Part shown: positions 22,822-39,558 of the stretch, in pieces
How the letters are laid out: the number at the start of each line of letters is the position of its first letter
Numbering within the stretch: position 1 is the first letter of the stretch
Assembly: GCF_000208865.1 (NCBI RefSeq)
Contig: NC_018395.1
Span: 2,511,920 to 2,575,919 of the forward strand
DNA: 64,000 bases
Direction of reading: 5' to 3'
Source: Neospora caninum Liverpool
Lineage: Eukaryota > Apicomplexa > Conoidasida > Eucoccidiorida > Sarcocystidae
Notes under the pieces: generated by a model
Databases searched by the model: none
What the model was told of the DNA's origin: nothing
The model's input: the letters and a program-made list of their open reading frames with translations, nothing else
Program-made: the position numbers and the translations under genes

Positions 22822-24451
22822 GTTGATACACATGCATGTGAAGACAAGAGCTCGGCAAAGCTCTGTCTGCATGTGGGTTTGCCATACGTGTTGGCGGCAT
22901 CGGCCGGGCAACGCTCCATGTGGGAGAACATCCAAGACTCGCGCGTGCATCGCTCACAAAGATGATCGAGCGACGGGAATGGGTGATATGCGCTTCTTCA
23001 CCGGCAACTGCCGCGCCAACCCCACATTCATCATCTGAATTACTCTCATCTGGAGATACAAAGAAACCTATGCATAGGTGTCTGGATGCCCACCGAGCTG
23101 TGGGTCCATGTGTCTACATTTTGACCTATCCAGATCTATACAGAGAAATACATGAAGAGAACAAAGTATTCCGAAAAACATATATTCATATAGATAGACG
23201 TACATATAGCTATACATATATACATAAGTAATTCTCGGTGTGCATACGGTGTTCGATTGCTGCATATTAGGTACAGGAATGGTCGTACCGCGATGTGTTT
23301 CTTGTGCCAAGGCAGCGGTCGCCGTTCTCCCGGTGCCTATCGCCCACACAGGCTCGTAGGCGATGACGATCGATTTCCAGTCTTGTTCGTTGGGAACGGC
23401 GAGCCGGACAGCCTGCGAGATTGGAGAGAGGAGACAAATGAAAACCGTGGCCAGAAACGAAGGCAAAGAAAGCGCGGCGTGGCCAGAGAATAGACAGGCG
23501 ACGAACCTGAACTCTGTGTCACGTGATATAACAGGGACGACCTGGCGACCGAGCCAGAAAAACCGGCGCACGTGAAGAGGCACGAAAACGAGGTCTTGTC
23601 GCTAAATGAGCTTGGTTCGGCGTGAGGCTATCTCTCGATGTAGAAAAACTGGTCACAGATGCAAAGGCAAAGACTTCCGTCTGACAGAAAAAGTAAATCA
23701 AAGGATAATTCATACTGCACGGACTACGGTCTGAAGTCTCTCTCGCTTTCCCTCTTATTGGAGTCGTTCCCCGCGGAATCGCTGTGATCAAAGCTCTAGA
23801 TAGCCGGTTTCTAGAAACGCACGAGAACCCGAGAGACAGGCACAGGCAGCGCCACTGCAGGCAGCCTCCCTGTCTCAGACGTGCTTTGCCGAGAGGAATT
23901 TTGTCTTCGGGAACAAAGCCGAAACTACAAGGCGGAGAGCTCTCAGTCCCCGGGCGCCTTCTCCTGGCTGTTGGCTTGCCCCGGTGCGCACGCCCGCCAC
24001 GTTTTCTCCCATCCTCACCTCGAGTTGTTCACTCAACACTCTCTGCGTCTGACCACTTTCGCGCTCGTCCAGCGTCTCGCCTGCAGCCAACCACACCAGG
24101 AGAGCAGCACAGGCGAGTAATATAAAGGGGAGACAGCGGTGAGAGAGAAACGTTTTGCTCCGTGGACGTGAAGCTCAGACCCAGAGAAATTCCTTTTTTC
24201 GCGGGGCGACACACACCGCACGAACGGAAAACGCATAGATCGATGGGGTGTGCACGGGAAGCCACAAATCCTCGTTTCGCGTCTTGTCGCAAAACCGAGG
24301 ACGCGCCAGCAGTGTTCGCACACCACTGACCCCGGCTCAGGACGACCGCCGTCTCCAGGTCATGTGGACAGCAAGGCCCGCGGCCGGAGGATGCTTCAGA
24401 TGTGCAATTCCCTTAATCTTAAAAGGCTCGTCACCGCATTCCTTTGAAGAG

Positions 24452-24492
<41 letters not shown>

Positions 24493-25881
24493 TGGAAGTA
24501 AAGAGGCAGATGGTGATATGTATATACAGACGTAGGTTCGCTTGTGTGCATCCGCATATATATCTATGTATGAATAGATAAATAGACAGATATAGACATG
24601 AGCGATACGCGTCCCTAGATATAAATGCGTATGTGCATATAGATTCATAAAAGCGACCAGGCCATGTTTCGGCATCGAAATGATCCAGGAGCAGATCACC
24701 GGATCTGCTTCCCACACCTACCGATACACAGAATGACGCGGAGACCCTCGTCGAGCGCACCGCGCACTTTCTTCGCCACGACTTGGTTGGATTCGCCCTG
24801 ACGAAAAAAAACGAGAAACACCCGGAAACGAAACGTTTCTTTATGACCACCTCTCGCCTTTCGCGGTGCTTAGGCGCGTCCCCCTCCTTTTTGTACCTCT
24901 CTGTATTGATGCCTACACATCGAAGTCCGTGCCTTTTCACACCTGCATGCATCCTTATATGCGCTTACACATACAGACACATAGATATAGATACATACCG
25001 AGATATATATATGTCGACATATCTATATTAAAGAAAATACATAGGTATATGCAAACATACGCAGCCTCACATACAGAACTATACTTAAACAGTGCAACTA
25101 ATATACATATGACCTGGAAGCGGATTTGTTTCCGCTCTGCCGAGTCGGTTTATCGCGATTAGTTTTAGACGTCAGTGTTCGTCCCGCGCTGAGGGGCGTC
25201 GCCGTCGCGTTTTATCTCACCGGCTGTCCGCCGAAGCCGGCGCGGCGCTCGCTGTGCCCCAAAACCACCCACGGAATGTTTTTTTCCTGAACAGAAAATC
25301 CCACAGGAAGGAACAAACATAACCCAGAAGCGGATACGGCCAATCATTGATGCGATATATATGTATACACGCGTAAGTATATGGACCTCGTGTGCGTTCT
25401 TTCTCATTCTCTGTGATTGCATGCAAACGTTCCAGTGGATGCGTTAGAATATTCGTTTCTAGCCGAACGCACGCGAGTGCCGAGAAAGGTAGCCGAGAAG
25501 GCGAGAACGATGCTCCTCAGCCCCACTCAGGCGGCAGCCCCGGCACTGGAACACGCGTTCTCTCTTCAGATTCTTGTGGTTATTGTGGGCACTGAGGCGT
25601 CTCTTTCCGTCCTCCGTGAACTCTCAATCTCTTGCTCGTCTCCGTCTCTCGTGGTTCTTCTCTGCGAGATTCAAAAACATTCTGTTCAACCGCTCAAGGA
25701 ATCCACGGCCTCTCCGAAGGAGCATGCGCGCAGTACACACTTAAGTACATGTCATTATGCACGCGCTTTAATTTATTTCCTACGCATATACGTATGAGCA
25801 CAAAGACTTAATTCCCTCATCTTGTTCACCCAGCGTATGTCCCTCTCTCTCCCCCTCATCTTGTTCACCCAGCGTATGTCC

Positions 25882-25921
<40 letters not shown>

Positions 25922-27160
25922 TTATACATACAAATCAGATAACAACTGAAGCTATACATATATATGCATGTGCATATATACATACTTATACACATGTACA
26001 GATACTCAAGACAACAAGATAGATACAGAGATACATGGTAGGATCAGGATGGCAGGTGGACATGACGTTCTGGTGCAAATGGTCTTCTCCATGCAGAGAT
26101 GGATACGAGGCCTGCGCACCTTGATCATTTTCGGGGATAGCTCGCCAGTGAAGGCGCCGTAGGCCTGTTGGGCGGAGGAATCCTGAGCAGCGACTTGGAC
26201 ACCTGGATTCCGAAGGCTGTCTTGCACTTGCGAAATGAAGAGACTGGGCGGCGCAACAACCACCTGCAAAAGGGGCAAAGGGAAGGAGAAAGACAAGATT
26301 AAAAACGGGTGCAGGTGAGGGAGGAACCTGGAGGCGAAAACGAGGTGGAACAAGAACGGACAGAGAACCGACAAACACAGGAGTTGGATTTACGGAGTGC
26401 AAATGCCGGAGAAGCACGAAGACAAGCGAGGAGACACAACGCGGGAACGACGGTGAGACAAACGCTAGGCAGAAAGAAAGCGGCATGCTAGAGCGTGACC
26501 ACGTCAGAAGTGCCGACCTCGCGAGAAGAGGGAGGAAAGATGATGATGAAAGAGGAAAGAAAGATGGAGGGGAAACCCGTCAGGATTCACAGCTTTGTCT
26601 TCGAAAGACACGTGCACAGGACTCGCCACACAAAAAGAACAGAGAAGGCAAATGCGAGCGAGACGTTTGTAGCTGAAGACGGCGACCTCGTTTGAGGCCT
26701 GGCCTCTGGCTTTCTGCGCTGTACTTACATCGACTTGTTCAAAGGAGATTGGGGCCGAGTTCAGCATGTCGACGAGTTCCTTCGTCTTCGCTGTCGTGCC
26801 GTTGCATTTCCAGTTGCCACCGACGAAGCCTCGGCGAGCAGCCCAGAGAGCCGAGCCGCCCAGAACGCCCTCCTGGCGCAGCGCCTGGCGCCCCAGAGCC
26901 GGTGCGGTGTATGTACACCTCGTCATGCGCACGAAGGTATGGGTGGGCAGCCCCGATGGCTCCGCAGCTGGCGAAAGAGGATTTTGCGAGAGTCGGTTGG
27001 AGGTTGCCGCTGAGCCGAAAGAGGGGTGAGAGGCGGGCGATCGAAAGGCGATGACGGGACCCGCAAAGAAGCCCAGCGCAACGGACGCTGAAACGAGGAG
27101 TGCGAGGAAGTTCCTCCGCAAAGGAGCGCTGAAACGCGGGAAGGAAAGAGCGCGCGACAT
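22056..27160 (-). CDS. TPI-II: Triosephosphate isomerase with plastid-type leader (TPI-II), eight exons
   Basis: Interconverts dihydroxyacetone phosphate and glyceraldehyde 3-phosphate. Exons in coding order: 26729-27160, 26120-26263, 25221-25286, 24722-24797, 24019-24080, 23289-23412, 22570-22664, 22056-22166. All junctions are GT-AG and in phase, giving 369 residues. The fold is complete: GGNWKCNG (catalytic Lys 118), VVLGHSERR (catalytic His 203), [11 protein letters not shown] (catalytic Glu 280), [12 protein letters not shown] and [10 protein letters not shown] (phosphate loop). About 110 residues precede the enzyme. The first 39 contain a hydrophobic signal-peptide core ([22 protein letters not shown]), then a Ser/Pro/Arg-rich stretch like an apicoplast transit peptide. 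This matches TPI-II, the apicoplast isozyme of T. gondii, where triose phosphates feed plastid isoprenoid and fatty acid synthesis. Targeting is inferred from the leader. The start at 27160 is the ATG that supplies the leader. Introns carry several (AT)n runs. Confidence 0.95.
22788..22819. repeat. (AT)n microsatellite in a TPI-II intron
   Basis: About 15 AT units in the intron between TPI-II exons 6 and 7 (22665-23288). Confidence 0.85.
24456..24487. repeat. (AT)n microsatellite in a TPI-II intron
   Basis: About 16 AT units in the intron between TPI-II exons 4 and 5, within a broader stretch rich in TATATG/CATATA words (24450-24660). Confidence 0.85.
25814..25891. repeat. 39-bp direct tandem duplication in a TPI-II intron
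   Basis: A unit beginning CCCTCATCTTGTTCACCCAG occurs at 25814 and again at 25853, a period of 39 bases. It carries its (CT)n tail in both copies and is identical through at least 37 bases. A (CT)n run and an (AT)n run follow directly (25881-25921). It lies in the intron between TPI-II exons 2 and 3. Confidence 0.85.
25899..25921. repeat. (TA)n microsatellite after a (CT)n run
   Basis: A compound microsatellite: (CT)n from about 25881 changes to (TA)n at 25899. It is next to the 39-bp duplication. Confidence 0.8.
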
Positions 27161-33180
<6,020 letters not shown>

Positions 33181-35861
33181 GGCCGGAGCGAGACACGGCG
33201 CCAAATGCGGAAGCGAGGGGAGGCGGCAAATGCGGAGAGTAAGCAGAGGGAAACGGCGCCGGCGAGAAAACGCGGGGCGAGGGGGGCGGGACGGAGATGG
33301 CCGGCGAAGGGCTGTGAAAGCAAGCGGGGCCGCGCGCGCGCGGCTCGGAGGCGAGCAGAGCGGGGCGGCTTCCCAGAAAGCGGCGTTCCTTGGTGTCGGG
33401 CCAGGCGCGCAAGAGACGCCAGTGTGTCAACGAAGAGCCGGAGTTGCCACGGCATGGACCTTTTTGTCTTTTGTCTTCCTGGCCTTCTGCAACGCTCCAC
33501 CTTTCCATCAATGTCAATTGCGAAACGCAGACTCGTCTCGTCGACAAAGGCGCCGAGGGAGTCGAACTCTTGGCTTCTCGTTGCATGCGTTTTTTTCTGT
33601 GTTTTCCCAGTCGGCGTGAGATGCTGTTTGCGTGTTGTCTTCTCACGGCGGGTGTCTTCAGGAGTGGTGCAGCAAGTTTGTCTTTGGTCGCAGTGTCTGT
33701 AGCCAATCAGGCACACATGTCGATGGATGCGTCTCTGTGCCTTTTCTCGGTGATTCTGTTTGATTTCGTGGTGTCCCCTCACAGATGCGTGGGGGAGCGT
33801 CCGTGCCCGTTTGTGCTCGTACTTCCACATCTCCGTTATGTTGATGCGTCGTTCCACAGGGCTCGACAGCATAGTGTGCATGCCATCATCTGAAGTATCT
33901 TCGGCGATTCAAACGTCACGCGTGCTCCGTCTGAGTCACCAAATGTTCTCAATGCGCGCCGCTCCTTCCTTTGTGTTATGCACCGTCACATGAATTCTTT
34001 TCATCAGCAACAGGGCGCTGTTCGCTGCCTAGATCGCGACTGCTGTGTATTTCCTGCGACAGCTTTCCCCACTTCATACGAGCACCAAAGAGCCGGGCGT
34101 CTCAGCGAACTCTGTCAGCCGACCTGCGGGTGACAGCGGCGAGACGCCTGCGTCCGAACAAGCTACAGCGCCGCCGCGTCCAGATTGGCTTATTGGTGGA
34201 ATGCGACGGTTTAAAGTCGCGTGTGAAATCTTCGCTGACGGCGAACCATGTGTCAGAGCAGCAGTAGAAAAGGTTCCGCCGTGCCCAGGCGAAGACACCG
34301 GTCGAGGATCGTTCTTACACATACCCTCGCGGATGGGCCGCATGCGGTTTCCATGAGCGTCGATGGCGGCCTTCACTGCGTCCGTCCCCTCGCCTCTCTC
34401 TTCTATTGTTCTCCACCGCCATTAGGCCACCCTCAGCGAACGCCTGGGGAATCCGCTGGAAGCGACTGGTTTGCCACAGAAACGAAGCAGTCGTAGACGT
34501 AGTTGACGTCAAGACAAGCACGAACACAGTAGTGCAAATCGGGAGTTCCCATATGAAGCGGTTTCGCAACCAACCTGCCTGGTGCGTTTCTTCATGGGTA
34601 ACCCGTAGTCAACAACTGAGCAGATGTTCCAGAGCCCTCGCTAGCCACATCATCCGGTTTCACATGTTTCAAGTTCCTTCTACAGGCCACTCGTGGACGG
34701 CGAACCGCACTCCATTCTGTTCACGCAACCCTAATCTGCTAGTCCAGTTTTCTCTGCTGACCTTCGGCTGTTTTGCCGTACTGCTCGGAGAGCCTGTAGG
34801 AGTCATCCCTGGAAGGAGTGAAGGCAAACTTCGCAATCGTGCATTCGTGTTCTGCGTTGGCACCGGATAGCCGACATACTGCCGCGAAATTCAGTTGCCT
34901 GTTCCGACCAATACACTTGCCCGAGGATAGCCAGGCTCTCGCTTAGTCCGCTTCGTGCTGTAACGCTTTCAGAGGTGTTTCTGAGCCTCTCCCATGGATC
35001 ACAATCCGTAGCATGCGTGTGCGTACCCGCCAGCGTTGGTTGCGGTCGTTTAATCGGGGCTACGTTACCGGCATATCGCCGAAGCTCGGCAGAAACCAGT
35101 GGTACAGAATGTAAGCTGTTCTGACGTGCGATGGTGTCTCTGTTCGTCCTGCACAATCTTTCCCTGAAAATGCGTTAAATCGTAGGGCAAATAACGGCAT
35201 ATCAGCTGCGCGTGGTATTGATGCAGCGGTCGTCGTTTTTGTTTGCGTTCGACGTCGGCAATATTGCAGAGAGGTAGCCAAAGAAGCGAGACAGCTCCTT
35301 CCCCGTAGCGCTGCCGAAGCTGAGCGTTACTCCTTGTAAGCGGAGAAAAGGCTGGCCTTCCATTTGTTTTTCTTGAGTTTAAGGAGAATGAATGAGTCTT
35401 CATGGCGTCCTGGCTGTAAATGTGTCGGCACGCGCGCGTTCGGAGATTTCCTCTCGAGCGGACACCATAGGGTATCTTTCGCTGTGACCGCGTCGAATGG
35501 ACACGGCTGCCGGGCACGCAACAGGACTTCGAGCGTTTTTCGAATCTTGGACTTTTTCTTTTTTTGAGGAGAGGACGAAGCGGAGTGACAGCTTTCTTCT
35601 GTCGCATTCCCCGTCACTTTCGGTTTCTTGCCTTTTTGGCGTCGTCTGTTGTCTAACTCGGCCTGCTTGCCGATTGAGTGTGCTCGTCACGTTCCCTATC
35701 CTTGTCTGCCTTGTTTAGCAGCATTTCTCCTTCGTCCGGTTCTTCCCTTTCTCCTCGAATTAAGTTTCCCTACGGCCGCTCCTGCGTTTCTGACGTGTCA
35801 TTTGTTTCCATTTCTTAGTCGCGGCTCCACGTCTCTGGTGGGGTTTTCTGCATTCCTAGAG
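33181..35861. other. Intergenic region downstream of the DEAH helicase
   Basis: It holds the helicase 3' untranslated region and the leader of the next gene. Open frames at 33205-33893 (+) and 32984-33881 (-) overlap on both strands and are not recognisable. No repeats of note. The frame continuous with the next gene opens at 35628 with TTG, and the first ATG is at 35862. Confidence 0.55.
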
Positions 35862-38800
35862 ATGGCGGCTTCTTCAGGTAGCCCCGCCGTGTCTGCCGCC
35901 TTAATGCAGATTGGGCGGAGCGTGCAGCAGGCAATCTCAAACGCCTCATCTGCTGTCGTCGCCGCAACCGGCCAGAGAACTGGGGCCGTTGCTTCGGCTG
36001 TTCAGACTTCTGGAGCTTCGGAGACAAGTTATGCGTCGGTGCTGTCGCCTCTTCTTGGCCTCAGTGCCCAGCAGTCGCCGCCCACTGCTGACAAGACGCC
36101 TTCCGCTGCGAATCCCGAACACCTTCCCTCACCTGCCACTTCTTCATGTGCTCAACCCTTGACATCGTCGCCTCCTAATCAGCAGTGTGCAGGTTGTGCT
36201 CCCAGTACCAGAGACGACGCCTGTCCCACTTTGGACGCTCCCAGACACACTGAAGAGCCTGGAAGCGAAGCGGGACAGCCGGGAGAGGAGACCACATCCC
36301 GGCCTGCGGATACTGCTTCTTCTTTGCAGCGGTCGTCCCCCTCTGTGTGTGAGGGCGACAGTAATTCTCGTACCACTCGACGGGCAGAAGATGCATCCGC
36401 GCTTTCGCCCAGTCCAAAACTCGTCGTTGGATCTTGCAAGGTTCCGGCCAAGTCTAGGGGTAACGGAGGAGGCAGGCAGACACAGGGAAGTCGCGTGAAT
36501 CCATACGTCGCCTCGTATTACCAGAAAGAACCGGGTGCAACCTATCGACATCGTGTAGGTGCATCAACGGCGTGCTGTTCTCTTTTATCGTCGCCATGTG
36601 CTCCTTCTTTGCGTTCATCTCCGCTTTTTGTGCAACCGATTCCTCAGCGCCAGATGTGTCGAACTCAGTTTGATAGAATGGGTTTAGCCGAGGGAAGAGG
36701 TCGTGTGGAAGAAGTCGAAAACTCGTGGTTTTTTATTGACATTTACGGCGGTGACAGCACCGTGGGCAGAGGTGCTCCCACGGACACCCAATGCGGCACT
36801 CCGTTGTACCCTGTCGATGAAGCACGCAGCGCATTCACACCCTGCATCGCTCCCGCCTCGTCTTGCGATCGTCAACGTTCCTCCGATGGGAAGGTACAGG
36901 GGCAACCAAGCGCAGACGTGGTGGAAGACGGGTGCAAAGAGACGACGTGGAAGGGTCTGAAGGCAGAAGACCACCAGGAACTGCGCCCATCATCGGGTGC
37001 AGGCGTCCCCCTACCGAGCGAAGGTAGAGGTGTGGTGACAATGGAGACAAAGGGGAGTTGCCAATTTCGGTATACCGGAGAAGGAAGAGACGAGAGCTTG
37101 GTTAACATTGAAAACAGGTCCTCAGGTCTTGTTCGAATCAATGACCCGAGTGAAATTGGTGCCGATGCTTCTCTGCTTGCATCAACTCTATCATCTGAAC
37201 TTATTGACGAGTCTCAAGCTGGCTCTTTGGCGGCAGACGAAGAAAGGATAGACACCGGAGCGCTGCCCGCCGACCGGTCTCTCTCTCGCACCAGGCACCC
37301 AGGGGCGAAAGTGGAACGAGACGACCTAGAGGCCCACGCAGGAAGTGCTGAGCGGGGAGCCAACAATACAGCCGAGCGGGATTTGTCAGCGGGGAATAAT
37401 CGAGGGCTTTCGATTGCCTCTTCTCTTCGCCGCCTCTTTGAGAAAGAAACTGAGACGCAAGAAGTTGCGCCTGGTGTGAATACACCCAATGACACAATTG
37501 AGGACAGAGCCGCGACAGAGGCGAATACGGAACGAGACGACATCCGCTTTCTGGACCTGTTCTTGACTCCTCTTTCTCCTGAAGAGAAGCTCCTTTTAGC
37601 AGCGCGTAGCGCAACGGGCGGTGATGTGAGAGATGTGAGGGACGGCAAGCAGTCAGACGACGCCTTCCAGTTCACTGATCCCGTAACGCGGTCGCCCTTT
37701 CCTTCCACGTTTTTTCCTGCTCTCACAGCCCGCTCGTTCTTGCCGCACTGCAGATACACCATGGCATCGACATGCCCAGAGAATACACTGGGTGGATCAA
37801 TTGCGGGTTACTGGAAGCACGGGACTGCCAATCTGACGAGAACTGTGTGGAACAGAGAGAGGGACGCAGGAAGGCGCACGCCAGGGAGGCATAGCAGAGG
37901 TGGAACGTCAGGGAGACACAGAATGCAAAAGGCGGGTGCAAGCACCAGTTTCCCGTCTTTCACGGTAAGAGGACAGGCACGAGAAAGAAAATATCAGACT
38001 TCAGGACGCAGTAAAGCACACAGCACACATCCAAACCACCACACACTCACAGAGGGTATGCATACCAAACACAGTTTGTGGCGTTGCCTTCACTGCCTGT
38101 TTCTGCCGGATTTTGTCCCGAGAAAGGTTTTGGCAGATTGGTATCTTTTCAGACACGGACGCGGTACTGGTGATACTGCTTCTTGCTTATTCTTCCCCTT
38201 TTCTCTATTACTATCGTCAACGCCCTCTGCCGTTGCCGTTCGTTCCGTGATTCCCGTGGCCAGATCCGAATAGGCTCGGAACCGTGCAGTCTCCATGTGG
38301 TGGTTTTTGCTGACCAGGCAATGGTGGCGTTCCTCCTGAACTCTATCGACCTCTACGGCCCTACAGCCCTCGAGGGCGTCACGTTCCACGTTCCCGCCGA
38401 AGACGCGGAAGATTTTCTTGCTGTTCTGGAGGAATCGCTTCCTTATTCTTGGCACGACATTGAATCTGCTGTCGTTGAGGGTGAGTGCTGCGTTAGAAAG
38501 AAAGGGGAAGGTAGGAAGACGAGTAGAAAAAAATGCCTGTATCCTACGCCTCCGATAGAAACTGAGGTTTGGAAGATATATGAAGGCGTGTTGTTCGCGG
38601 TAGCTGTTCCGTGTCCTTGGGCAGGGTCTTGAACCTGACGATGACGAGGGTTGATGAAATTTCCTTTCGAAGCCGAAAATCGTGAGAGGAGATGCACACT
38701 TTCATCCGAGGCCGAGTCACCGCGCGCGAAGAGGCCAAAGAAGTGGGTGTGCCTGTGCGGCCAAACCCACCGTTTCACTTTGATTTTACTCCGTTGCACG

Positions 38801-39558
38801 CGCTCTCTTTCTGTTCTTTCCGTGTGTATCGTGTGCCTCTTTATTTGTGTATGCGGTTTTTGTTCTCAGCGCTCAAACCTTTGACAGCCCTTGTGGTCGG
38901 GCGTCTTGTCTTTGTCCAGCTTCCATCTTTTCTTTTCGAGTTTTTGGCGACGACAGAGAGCGCGGCCGCAGCTGCTGCCGCAACAGCTGAAGCCGTCGGC
39001 GTCTCTGCGGCTGGGCTTCTTCCCTCTCTCTGCTCTTTCGCGTCGTGCTTAATTATCTTCGGGGGTTGTGTTTACGCCCTCGTTCGAGGAGCAAAGGCCC
39101 TCCACATGTCGCGGCGCGCGCAGCTCCTCACGTCTATGAAGACAGAAGAGGCTGCCGAGAGGGGAGAGCGAAGAAAGCACGACGACTGCGGAGGAAGTGA
39201 AACGTACTTCTTGGCAGAGAGGGCGGAACGAGGTGAAGCTGGGGTAGAGGAGGGGACAGATGCGTTCGAGCGTGTGAAAGAGAAGGGCCGAAGGAGAGAG
39301 GCCGCGGAAAGACGAGATGTGAACGTCGGGGTAACAACGCATGTGGGAGAGGAGGGGATCAGGAACCCGACACCTGAAAGAGAGGAGTTCGAGGCAGAAA
39401 GTCGAAGAGACACTGAAGGGAAACATGAACAGAAGGAACGAGGGTGGACGAAGAGTGTTGCCGTGATCAGGCGAGATCCAGAAAGGAAGTGGAAAGAAGA
39501 GGCCGCCGTGCGTGCAGGCGTGTGTTCTGAAGAATGGAGAGGATGCTTCTCTCCGTGA
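35862..39558 (+). CDS. Unrecognised coccidian protein with C-terminal hydrophobic segments, three exons
   Basis: Exons 35862-37964, 38264-38480 and 38870-39558 join in phase (ACG|GTAAGA to CCAG|ATC; GAGG|GTGAGT to CTCAG|CG), giving about 1002 residues. The first 700 residues are hydrophilic, rich in Ser, Thr, Pro and acidic residues, with no domain I recognise; possible anchoring words are VNPYVASYYQKEP and IRFLDLFLTPLSPEEKLLL. Exon 2 is compact and looks folded (SLHVVVFADQAMVAFLLNSIDL, then FHVPAEDAEDFLAVLEESLP). Exon 3 has two hydrophobic segments (about 779-799 and 822-845, the second CSFASCLIIFGGCVYALV) split by an Ala run, then a charged Glu/Arg-rich tail of about 150 residues. This suggests a membrane-attached protein. 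Function unknown. An additional upstream exon is possible. Confidence 0.65.
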
